Part shown: positions 1-5,251 of the stretch, piece by piece
Layout: each line of letters opens with the position of its first letter
How positions within the stretch are numbered: the stretch's first letter is position 1
Assembly: GCA_002373555.1 (NCBI GenBank)
Contig: DFKM01000136.1
Span: 1-5,527 of the forward strand
DNA length: 5,527 nucleotides
Direction of reading: 5' to 3'
Origin: Lachnospiraceae bacterium UBA3645
GTDB lineage: Bacteria > Bacillota > Clostridia > Lachnospirales > Lachnospiraceae
The notes under the pieces: generated by a model
Databases searched by the model: none
The model's input: the letters and a program-made list of their open reading frames with translations, nothing else
Told to the model about the DNA's origin: nothing
Made by a program: the position numbers and the translations under genes

Positions 1-96
1 CCTGGAGTTGGTCAGGGTGCCGTCCAGATCGAGGGCGATGACCTTGTACGCTTTATTGTAATCGGGAAGCTTCATCGGCTGTGACGCAGTAATCAT
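1..96 (-). CDS. HAD-superfamily hydrolase (Cof-type phosphatase), N-terminal fragment
   Basis: Only the first 32 codons are inside the window; the gene continues past position 1. After a short polar leader the protein reads VIALDLDGTLTNSR. This is HAD motif I: Asp23 would be the nucleophile that is phosphorylated and Asp25 the general acid/base, with Mg2+ bound nearby. The 'hydrophobic strand-DLDGTL-(T/L)NS' form is typical of Cof/YbiV-type (class IIB) sugar-phosphate or nucleotide phosphatases, which are soluble cytoplasmic enzymes of about 260-280 residues. The substrate cannot be told from this fragment. The ATG at 96 is preferred because AAAGGAG lies 5 nt upstream. An in-frame ATG at 75 is the alternative; it would shorten the leader and still keep motif I. 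Two candidate terminators separate it from the hydrolase upstream, so it probably has its own promoter. Confidence 0.88.
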   Translation of the reverse strand, partial: MITASQPMKLPDYNKAYKVIALDLDGTLTNSR

Positions 97-141
97 GGGA
101 ACTCCTTTCCGCTGGGAAAACGCGATGAATATTCTGATTTC

Positions 142-150
142 AGTTTAGCA
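142..150 (-). promoter_or_regulatory. Candidate extended -10 promoter for the HAD gene
   Basis: On the minus strand, TGCTAAACT at 150-142 fits the extended -10 pattern TGnTAnnnT, 45 nt upstream of the HAD start codon. It sits in an AT-rich stretch (about 125-165) that contrasts with the flanking GC-richer DNA. At a 17-nt spacing the -35 position reads GTATCA, only a 3/6 match to TTGACA, so the promoter would depend on the extended -10. This is a pattern match only. Confidence 0.3.
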
Positions 151-234
151 TATTTGGAATGGTTTGATACGGAAAGAAAGCAGAGTTTTCGGCGGACCGG
201 CCGTCATGAAGCGGTTCTTCGTATTTTAAACAAC

Positions 235-264
235 AAAAAGACCTGGCGGTTTTCAGCCGGGTCT
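235..264 (-). terminator. Rho-independent terminator (distal) after the symporter-hydrolase operon
   Basis: Read on the minus strand, AGACCCGGC (264-256) pairs with GCCAGGTCT (247-239). This makes a 9-bp stem with a single C-A mismatch and an 8-nt loop, and it runs into TTTTT (239-235, the first T shared with the stem). It lies about 114 nt beyond the hydrolase stop codon and before the HAD promoter candidate. Orientation and U-run suit termination of the operon. The internal mismatch weakens the stem somewhat. Confidence 0.65.
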
Positions 265-276
265 CTTCAGGGGGCG

Positions 277-302
277 AAAACGGACAGGGGTCTGTCTGTC
301 CG
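277..302 (-). terminator. Candidate proximal terminator hairpin
   Basis: CGGACAG (302-296 on the minus strand) and CTGTCCG (287-281) form a perfect 7-bp stem around an 8-nt loop, followed directly by TTTT (280-277). The short U-run makes it a modest terminator alone. It lies 12 nt before the second hairpin at 264-235, so the two could act in tandem. Confidence 0.45.
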
Positions 303-335
303 ATGCGCGCATATAGGGAAAGCAGCGTTCAAATT

Positions 336-377
336 CCGTGTTCGGAAATCCGTGTTCGGAAATCCGTGTCCCGATAT
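336..377 (-). repeat. Three tandem 14-bp repeats abutting the hydrolase stop codon
   Basis: Plus-strand unit CCGTGTTCGGAAAT occurs perfectly at 336-349 and 350-363. A third copy at 364-377 (CCGTGTCCCGATAT) has three mismatches and touches the hydrolase stop codon at 378-380. A degenerate remnant (GTTCAAAT) may precede at 327-334. Each unit contains CCG-TGTT-CGG, a small self-complementary hairpin, and adjacent units give TTCCG-TGTT-CGGAA. The stretch is non-coding and in the 3' untranslated part of the operon transcript. The role is unknown: mRNA 3'-end structure, a protein-binding array, or simple slippage expansion. Confidence 0.8.
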
Positions 378-1127
378 TCAGCGGCAGGCATCCTCGAATG
401 CCTTGATCACCTTCAGCTGCTCTTCGGAATCGAACATCATCTCCGGGTGCCACTGCACGCCAACCACAAACGGATGCTTCCCGGAGATCTCCAGCGCTTC
501 CGGCACGCCGTCTTCGGACCATGCCGTGAAGGTAACATTTTCACCGGGCTCCTTCACCGCCTGGTGATGGTAGCTGTTGACGGACAGCGTCTCCTTGCCG
601 AAGATCTGCGCTACGATGCTGCCCGGTGCAAGCGTGTCTTTATGCACGACCCGGTTCCTGGGTGAATTCCCCATAAAATGATGGAGGAATTTTCCGTCGC
701 TCTCCTTCTCCAGATCCTGATACATGTTCCCGCCGAAGGCAACATTCATGATCTGGCAGCCGCGGCAGATCCCGAGGATCGCCTTTCCCTGTTCGTATGC
801 GTAACGGGTGATAAAGATATCCATGGCATCCCGCTCCGGCACGATCCTTCCGCAGTGTCCCAGGATCCTCTCCTGATAAGAAGCCGGATCCACATCGTGA
901 CCGCCGGAGACCAGCACGCCGTCCAGCGCATCGATCAGCGGTTTCAGTGTTTCATTGTCTGCCGTCCTGGGAATCAGTACAGGAGTTGCGCCGGCTTTTT
1001 CAAGCCCGTAAACATAGTCGCCGGCGACGAAATCCCAGTCCTGGCCGGTGATCCCCATAAGCGATTCCATTCCCACCGTATCCAGCGGATCATAGTTTAC
1101 AGTAATTCCAATCAGGGGTTTTCTCAT
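378..1127 (-). CDS. Class I glutamine-amidotransferase-like hydrolase (peptidase C26, gamma-glutamyl-GABA hydrolase family)
   Basis: A 249-residue cytoplasmic hydrolase with the full catalytic set of the family. It begins MRKPLIGITVNYD, the usual first strand. SGGHDVDP (74-81) is the oxyanion/GG(x)D segment. GICRGCQ (119-125) is the nucleophile elbow with Cys121, SYHHQAV (185-191) is the substrate-side loop, and VGVQWHPE (222-229) supplies His227 and Glu229. Length is close to E. coli PuuD, which splits gamma-glutamyl-GABA into glutamate and GABA. No other putrescine-pathway genes (puuA, puuB, puuC) are in the window, so the substrate here may be another gamma-glutamyl or amide compound. The ATG at 1127 has AAGGAG 7 nt upstream. 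It follows the AGCS symporter by 26 bp with no terminator or clear promoter between, so the two are probably co-transcribed. Cys124, next to the elbow where Leu or Met is more usual, is a small oddity. Confidence 0.93.
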   Translation of the reverse strand: MRKPLIGITVNYDPLDTVGMESLMGITGQDWDFVAGDYVYGLEKAGATPVLIPRTADNETLKPLIDALDGVLVSGGHDVDPASYQERILGHCGRIVPERDAMDIFITRYAYEQGKAILGICRGCQIMNVAFGGNMYQDLEKESDGKFLHHFMGNSPRNRVVHKDTLAPGSIVAQIFGKETLSVNSYHHQAVKEPGENVTFTAWSEDGVPEALEISGKHPFVVGVQWHPEMMFDSEEQLKVIKAFEDACR

Positions 1128-1153
1128 GTCACAGCTCCTTTATCTGAGATCCG

Positions 1154-2551
1154 TTATTTCTTTCCGAAACGCGCTTTCATATCCGCCCAGGGTTTCCACA
1201 TGGTGGTCTCCCATTTCTGGGGATCGTCAAAATATTCTTTCGTAAGCGCAACGATCTGATTCGTGCACCAGTATACACCCAGCAGGTTGACCAGTGTGTA
1301 CAGACCGGCGAAGAAGTCTACATAAGCGATCAGTGCGCCGATGCCGACGATACCGCCGACAAAGATGAGGGCGATCATGATCCAGCGGCAGGTGTTCTTG
1401 GTGCTGGTCTTGTCATTGATCAGCTTTGCGAACTGCGCAACGGTAAACTCGATCTGTGCGCAGGCTGTCGTAAAGGTGAACAGAACGACCGCGATGGTAA
1501 CAATGATTCCGCCGATCGGGCCGATCGTCTGGGTAAATCCGGTAGCGGTCATGACTGCGGGCGCGACATCCAGCTGCCATACGCCGGTGGTCAGAACGAC
1601 CAGGCAGGTCATGGTGCAGACAACGATGGTATCAAAGAAGACTTCGAATACGCCCCACATGGACTGCTGGATCGGATGATTGACTTCAGCAACAGCATGT
1701 ACGATCGTGGTGACACCGGTACCGGAGTCATTGGAGTAACATCCGCGGGCGACGCCCCACCGGACAGCCAATGCGAAGGTGGAACCGACGAATCCGCCGA
1801 CTGCCGCATGACCGGTAAATGCGCTTGCGAAGATGGCTCCGATCGCGCCGGGGATCGCACCGGCATTCAGAACGATCACGATCAGTGCGCCGATCATGTA
1901 GATGATCGCCATGAAGGGAACCAGCTTTTCTGTTACGGTCAGCAGAGATTTCATGCCGCCGATCACGACGACTGCTGCCAGCACGGTGAGGATAATCGTG
2001 GACGCAAGACGGGGGGCACCAAGCGTTTCCAGATTATCCACACCGGAACCGATCTGTGCAGATGCTGCCAGGAACAGGCAGACGATGCAGATCACCGCGT
2101 ACAAAGGAGAGATCCATTTCCATCCGGTACCTTCCGTCAGATAGATCTGCGGGCCGCCTTCCCAGTTTCCGTCCGGGTCCAGACGACGGTATTTCATGGA
2201 CATGGTAACTTCTGCGTACTTCACGCAGCAGCAGAAAAGGCCGGAGACCCAGAGCCAGAACACGCCGCCGGGGCCGCCGAATGCGATCGCCATGGCCGTT
2301 CCGATGATGTTTCCGGCACCCAGGGTAGAGGCCAGTGCGCCGGTCAGCGCCTGAAAGCTGGAGAAGCCTTCCTTCTTTTCCTTCTTACCGAAGGATTTTC
2401 CAATGGTGTTCTTCAGGATGAAGCCGAGTTTCGTAAACTGCAGGAAGCCCAGCCTGATGGACAGATACAGTCCGCCGCCAACGATCCAGATAAGCATCGG
2501 AATGCCCCAGAGCCAGTTGGTAAATGCATTGATCGCGTCTAAGATAAACAT
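1154..2551 (-). CDS. AGCS-family sodium:alanine/glycine symporter
   Basis: A 465-residue integral membrane protein that should bring a small neutral amino acid into the cell with Na+. The family signature is visible: GAGNIIGTAMAIAFGGPGG (78-96) leads into VFWLW (97-101), close to the AGCS consensus GG-x-G-(A/G)-(I/V)-FW-(M/L)-W. RWGVARGCYSNDSGTG (264-279) and HPIQQSMWGVFEVFFDTIVVCTMT (292-315) match the family's RG(V/x)ARGxxSNEAG and HPxxQ...FxDTxxxCTxT blocks. About 10-11 hydrophobic segments are apparent, and there is a short basic C-terminal tail. Length is normal for AGCS. The start ATG at 2551 has AAAGGAGG 9 nt upstream. Oddities are SNDSGTGVTT where most members have SNEAGxGSAP, and a triple cysteine (107-109) in the membrane segment after the signature. 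The substrate could therefore differ from alanine/glycine. A C26 hydrolase follows in the same operon, and a dyad-bearing promoter precedes it. Confidence 0.95.
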   Translation of the reverse strand: MFILDAINAFTNWLWGIPMLIWIVGGGLYLSIRLGFLQFTKLGFILKNTIGKSFGKKEKKEGFSSFQALTGALASTLGAGNIIGTAMAIAFGGPGGVFWLWVSGLFCCCVKYAEVTMSMKYRRLDPDGNWEGGPQIYLTEGTGWKWISPLYAVICIVCLFLAASAQIGSGVDNLETLGAPRLASTIILTVLAAVVVIGGMKSLLTVTEKLVPFMAIIYMIGALIVIVLNAGAIPGAIGAIFASAFTGHAAVGGFVGSTFALAVRWGVARGCYSNDSGTGVTTIVHAVAEVNHPIQQSMWGVFEVFFDTIVVCTMTCLVVLTTGVWQLDVAPAVMTATGFTQTIGPIGGIIVTIAVVLFTFTTACAQIEFTVAQFAKLINDKTSTKNTCRWIMIALIFVGGIVGIGALIAYVDFFAGLYTLVNLLGVYWCTNQIVALTKEYFDDPQKWETTMWKPWADMKARFGKK

Positions 2552-2608
2552 ACACCGTTTCCTCCTTTGTCAGGTGTCCGGATACCCCGAAATGGGATCC
2601 CCGCTTCT

Positions 2609-2627
2609 TGGTAGTTCAAAACTACCA
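2609..2627. promoter_or_regulatory. 19-bp perfect dyad, candidate operator
   Basis: TGGTAGTTCAAAACTACCA is an inverted repeat with two perfect 8-bp arms (2609-2616 and 2620-2627) around a 3-nt centre. No U-run follows it. It overlaps the candidate -10 of the symporter promoter and lies about 60 nt before the symporter start, so it is better read as a binding site for a dimeric regulator than as a terminator. The MerR-type regulator encoded next door is the obvious candidate ligand (inference). A MarR-, GntR- or TetR-type repressor encoded elsewhere is also possible. Confidence 0.6.
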
Positions 2628-2649
2628 TAGGAAGAAAAGGCGATGTCAA
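2619..2649 (-). promoter_or_regulatory. Candidate promoter of the symporter-hydrolase operon (19-bp spacer)
   Basis: On the minus strand a perfect -35 TTGACA (2649-2644) is followed after 19 nt by TAGTTT (2624-2619). A TGG just before it makes an extended -10 (TGnTAnnnT). The -10 hexamer matches TATAAT at only three positions, and the 19-nt spacer is longer than the optimal 17. Long 19-20-nt spacers are the hallmark of promoters that MerR-family activators untwist. Predicted transcription start is near 2612, giving a leader of about 60 nt that includes a near-palindrome, GGTGTCCGGATACC (2573-2586). Confidence 0.5.
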
Positions 2650-2673
2650 TGACAAATTTCAAAAGATTTTGAC

Positions 2674-2699
2674 AAAAAGGTGGAGCGGGCTCCACCTTT
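2674..2699 (-). terminator. Rho-independent terminator of the MerR-type regulator gene
   Basis: On the minus strand AAAGGTGGAG (2699-2690) pairs perfectly with CTCCACCTTT (2685-2676) around a CCCG tetraloop. The T-run covers 2678-2674, and a second run of T follows a few bases later. It begins 8 nt after the regulator's stop codon. It would separate the regulator transcript from the symporter operon, whose -35 starts 25 nt further on. On the plus strand the stem is followed 5 nt later by TTTTT, but no plus-strand gene needs it. Confidence 0.88.
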
Positions 2700-2707
2700 G
2701 CATATTT

Positions 2708-3949
2708 TTATGGTTTCAGGTTTTTCATAGGCTTTGCCGTGAAGCACCCGATCCGCAGTTCCTCCCCGCGCTTGTGGCACTCGAAGGTATACTGGCTGCA
2801 GGTTTCCGTCATGGTCCCGATCAGTTCCCGGTCATACGTATAGCCGGATGCACGGTAGTACTCCGGCATCACATCCCAGGCAAAGGCGGCGCCGCCTCCC
2901 TCCGGATACTTTCTGGCAACATTCCGCAGGCTCTCTGTCCGAAGCGGAAACCCGATCACGGCACCAACCACTTCGGCTTCTTCCTTTAAGAAGGGCTTCA
3001 CATCATCGATATACGGGCTGGTATAATACAGACTGTGCTCATTATCCCCCATGAAGCTGACCATCAAATCTACGCTCTTCTTCCGCAGAGGCCAGTTCAT
3101 GGAATTATCGGCGAGATAAATGATCCGGAGTCCGGGATTGATACGGTCGATCAGGCTCTTATACATCTCCAGCATTTCCGGATATTTATCCACGATCACA
3201 TAGAGACAGTCTTTTTCCATATAGGAAAGATTATTGTAAAGGAAGAAGTAGCCGTTGATATGTGCCTCCAGGACTACTTTGCCCGCCAGATCATGCCGCA
3301 TGATCCGGTCTCTGGTCAGATCCATGCACTTCTGAAAATACGTCACAAAGCTGTCGCAGACGTTCCTGTAAAGCCCTCTCTTCAGATCCGGTGAATCATA
3401 TCCTCCGGTGTAAATATTGCCTGTCCGGATGATGCCGTCTTCAATCCTTGCATGATAACCGCAGTGACAGGACAGATCCCCTGAATAAACATACCGGCTG
3501 CCCAGCGAGGCGTTTTCAAGATCCAGCATCCCTCCGCAGTGCGGACACGCAAGCAGGCCCAGTGCCATCAGCGGTACGCCGGTCTTTTCTGCAGAACCCG
3601 TATGATACAGTGAAGCAACGTCAGCCTCAATTTCGTGACAGATCTCCTCAAGCGTCCGGATCTCTACCATCAGCTCCTCGTGCTTATCATTCAAGAGCTC
3701 CAGGATCTCCTCCAGGCTGGCGGCCTCTGCCATGGAACTCACTCTGCGTATATCAAGATAGCGTTTGATCTGCCGAAGCGAGAACTTCTGCCGCCGCATC
3801 CTGAGAATAGATTCCATCGCCCTGCATTCTCTTTCGCCGAATTCAAGCTGTGCGCCGGACTCATCCGGGATCAGCAGTCCGCTCCGGATGTAAAAACGCA
3901 CTGTATCCCGGCTGACGCCGAATTTTTCTGCAAATTTTCCGATCTTCAT
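2708..3949 (-). CDS. MerR-family regulator fused to zinc ribbon and methyltransferase-like domain
   Basis: A 413-residue protein with four visible parts. (a) Residues 1-67 are a MerR winged helix-turn-helix: MKIGKFAEKFGVSRDTVRFY, then SGLLIPD, and FSLRQIKRYL as the family's closing helix. The wing lacks the usual GYRxY and reads SGAQLEFGERE. (b) Residues about 75-112 are an acidic, Glu/Leu-rich helix suited to the antiparallel dimer coiled coil. (c) Residues 133-173 look like a zinc ribbon, CPHCGG (Cys135, Cys138) with CHCGYHARIEDGI (Cys161, Cys163), resembling ribbons that precede some SAM methyltransferases. (d) Residues about 200-405 resemble a Rossmann methyltransferase: GKVVLEAHINGYFF at the motif I position, YVIVDKYPEML with Asp254, and LADNSMNWPLRKKSVDLMV. 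The glycine-rich GxGxG loop is replaced by EAHING, so catalysis is doubtful. The start ATG at 3949 has AAGAGG 8 nt upstream. The C-terminal role is unknown; it may sense a ligand. An AGCS-hydrolase operon lies downstream beyond a terminator. Confidence 0.85.
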   Translation of the reverse strand: MKIGKFAEKFGVSRDTVRFYIRSGLLIPDESGAQLEFGERECRAMESILRMRRQKFSLRQIKRYLDIRRVSSMAEAASLEEILELLNDKHEELMVEIRTLEEICHEIEADVASLYHTGSAEKTGVPLMALGLLACPHCGGMLDLENASLGSRYVYSGDLSCHCGYHARIEDGIIRTGNIYTGGYDSPDLKRGLYRNVCDSFVTYFQKCMDLTRDRIMRHDLAGKVVLEAHINGYFFLYNNLSYMEKDCLYVIVDKYPEMLEMYKSLIDRINPGLRIIYLADNSMNWPLRKKSVDLMVSFMGDNEHSLYYTSPYIDDVKPFLKEEAEVVGAVIGFPLRTESLRNVARKYPEGGGAAFAWDVMPEYYRASGYTYDRELIGTMTETCSQYTFECHKRGEELRIGCFTAKPMKNLKP

Positions 3950-3974
3950 CAGATTATCCTCTTAAAGCTGCGCA

Positions 3975-3997
3975 GGCCGGAGGCTGTGCCCCCGGCC
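3975..3997 (-). other. GC-rich hairpin in the leader of the MerR-type regulator
   Basis: GGCCGGGGGC (3997-3988 on the minus strand) and GCCTCCGGCC (3984-3975) form a 10-bp stem with one mismatch and a 3-nt loop. It lies 36 nt after the LRR gene's stop codon, between that gene and the regulator's ribosome binding site. The sequence after the stem is TGCGCAGCTTT, with no proper U-run. It is not a classical intrinsic terminator, but could pause polymerase, stabilise the upstream mRNA 3' end, or mark a Rho-assisted stop. The remainder of the 84-bp gap shows no convincing promoter. Confidence 0.55.
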
Positions 3998-4033
3998 CAT
4001 GCTGCATCTGTTCCCCTGTGCCCGGTGAAGATG

Positions 4034-5173
4034 TTACTTTTTGATTTTCATGGTCTTTTTGAAGCCGGTCTTCGAAGAGAACAGCTTTTTGTACTTCTTC
4101 AGCTTCTTCTTCGGGACCTTGATGACCGCTTTCTTGCTGATCCCCTTGATCGCATTTTTCCCGACAGACTTGATCGAGGACGATTTGACGGTGATCGTCT
4201 TCAGCTTCGAAAAGCCTTTGAATGCCTTGCTGCCGATGGCGGTCACTTTGAACTGCGCGCCTTCGATCTTTACGGATGCAGGGACAGTCAGCTTTTTCAG
4301 TTTGCTCTTCTTTACAGTCGTTCCGATCAGTGTTACGGTGCCTTTGCCTTTCATGTCGGCATTGGTCACTTTATACTTTCTCCTGGAGACGGTATAAACG
4401 CTGCCTTTTTTGACCGCTGGAACCGTATTGACGACCGGCGCAGGGGTGACCGGCTGCGGCTGTGGCTCCGGCTGCGGAAGAACTTTTGTTTCTTCCTTCG
4501 GTTTCGCCTTGATCAGGAAAGTCTTGGTGATGGTTCCCGTGCAGGTACCGATACCGGTGATCTTTACGGTCGCGGTTCCGACTTTCGTGTTATCACTGTA
4601 TTCGACTTTGTAATGCGTACCCTCCTGCAGCACCAGATCGGACAGAGATACTTTGATTGCCGGTTTCTGCGCCGCGCCGGTATATTCCACGTCAGAGAGA
4701 CCGGATACCGAAGCGCCAGAGATCTGGATGGGAATGGAAGCCGGGAAGCGGAAAGTGAGCTTTTTGTAGTAATCATATCCGTCATCATTCAAAGCCTGAA
4801 GGGTCTGTTCATTTATGACGAGGGTGATTTTGTCTTTGATGCTGCAGCCCGATACAGCCGTGTAGATCTCACCGCCTGAGCCTGTGATCTTGAGGTCTTT
4901 CGATCCGTCCTTATCCAGATCAAATTCATCGACGTCCCAGCTGTCATCATAACTGGTCACCCCGTTGTTGTTCATTGCATTGATCGTATTATAGACCGCT
5001 TCCGTCTCCGCATTTACCGGCAGTTTCAGCGTTCCTCCCCGCAGGTCGATCACAAACTCATCACCCAGCTGTTTGCCGGCAGCCATGGCCGGACGGGCAG
5101 GCATGACCAGCAGAAATCCCAGGAGCAGCAGCATTCCCAGGAATATACCCTTATTGCATCTCTTATGCTCCAT
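4034..5173 (-). CDS. Secreted lysine-rich protein with Ig-like and BspA-type leucine-rich repeat segments
   Basis: A 379-residue exported protein of unknown function. Residues 1-31 form a Sec signal peptide: basic start (HKRCNK), hydrophobic core (FLGMLLLLGFLLVM) and a probable cut after Ala-Met-Ala near 31. Residues about 34-145 are an unrecognised domain containing DLDKDGSKD (85-93), a DxDxDG calcium-loop-like motif. Residues about 150-222 are a repeat module common in clostridial surface proteins (VEYTGAAQKPAIKV ... GTHYKVEYSDNTKVGTATVKITGIGTCTGTITKTF). A Pro/Gln/Glu linker (230-252) follows, then a BspA-like LRR_5 region (about 295-350, with FKVTAIGSKAFKGFSKLKTITV) and a very lysine-rich end. 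No LPxTG, membrane anchor or SLH domain is visible, so it is probably released or held to the wall by charge. The ATG at 5173 has GGGAGG about 6 nt upstream. It follows glgA by 78 bp; a functional link to glycogen is not evident. Confidence 0.85.
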   Translation of the reverse strand: MEHKRCNKGIFLGMLLLLGFLLVMPARPAMAAGKQLGDEFVIDLRGGTLKLPVNAETEAVYNTINAMNNNGVTSYDDSWDVDEFDLDKDGSKDLKITGSGGEIYTAVSGCSIKDKITLVINEQTLQALNDDGYDYYKKLTFRFPASIPIQISGASVSGLSDVEYTGAAQKPAIKVSLSDLVLQEGTHYKVEYSDNTKVGTATVKITGIGTCTGTITKTFLIKAKPKEETKVLPQPEPQPQPVTPAPVVNTVPAVKKGSVYTVSRRKYKVTNADMKGKGTVTLIGTTVKKSKLKKLTVPASVKIEGAQFKVTAIGSKAFKGFSKLKTITVKSSSIKSVGKNAIKGISKKAVIKVPKKKLKKYKKLFSSKTGFKKTMKIKK

Positions 5174-5225
5174 ACAGTACCTCCCTTGATCTCCTCTGTT
5201 TTCGATTCTGTTGTCAGGCTGCAGC

Positions 5226-5247
5226 CGGCAGGATTTTGCTCCTGCCG
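5226..5247 (-). terminator. Hairpin after glgA, possible weak terminator
   Basis: CGGCAGGA (5247-5240 on the minus strand) and TCCTGCCG (5233-5226) form a perfect 8-bp stem with a 6-nt loop (GCAAAA), starting 4 nt after the glgA stop codon. No U-run follows (next bases GCTGCAGCC), so termination would be partial or Rho-dependent. It may instead protect the glgA mRNA 3' end from exonucleases. The neighbouring palindrome GGCTGCAGCC (5217-5226) shares its last base with the stem. No convincing promoter was seen between here and the LRR gene start. Confidence 0.45.
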
Positions 5248-5251
5248 CCGC

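Noticed and set aside
336..377. CRISPR array
   Set aside because: The repeats are 14 bp, directly abutting with no spacers, and no cas genes are present.
154..665. Overlapping plus-strand open frames covering the operon 3' region
   Set aside because: They run through the tandem repeats, the terminators and the antisense of the C26 gene. The translations are unlike any family I know and no ribosome binding site stands out.
1676..2542. A 288-codon open frame on the plus strand opposite the symporter
   Set aside because: It mirrors the AGCS gene, which has full family motifs. The product is Asp/Gly/Arg/His/Gln-rich without domain features, typical of an antisense shadow.
2552..2675. Riboswitch or T-box upstream of the symporter
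   Set aside because: The leader predicted from the promoter candidate is only about 60 nt, and no glycine-riboswitch or T-box core was recognised. The hairpin at 2699-2674 belongs to the upstream gene.
3635..4879. A 414-codon open frame on the plus strand
   Set aside because: It lies antisense across the well-supported MerR-type and LRR genes and through the gap between them. Its translation is rich in Arg, Asp, Phe and Leu with no recognisable domain, as expected for a shadow of lysine-, Glu- and Ser-rich genes. No credible start signal supports it.
5217..5226. 10-bp palindrome GGCTGCAGCC as an operator
   Set aside because: Short, GC-rich palindromes like this are frequent by chance at this base composition, and no promoter is seen with it.
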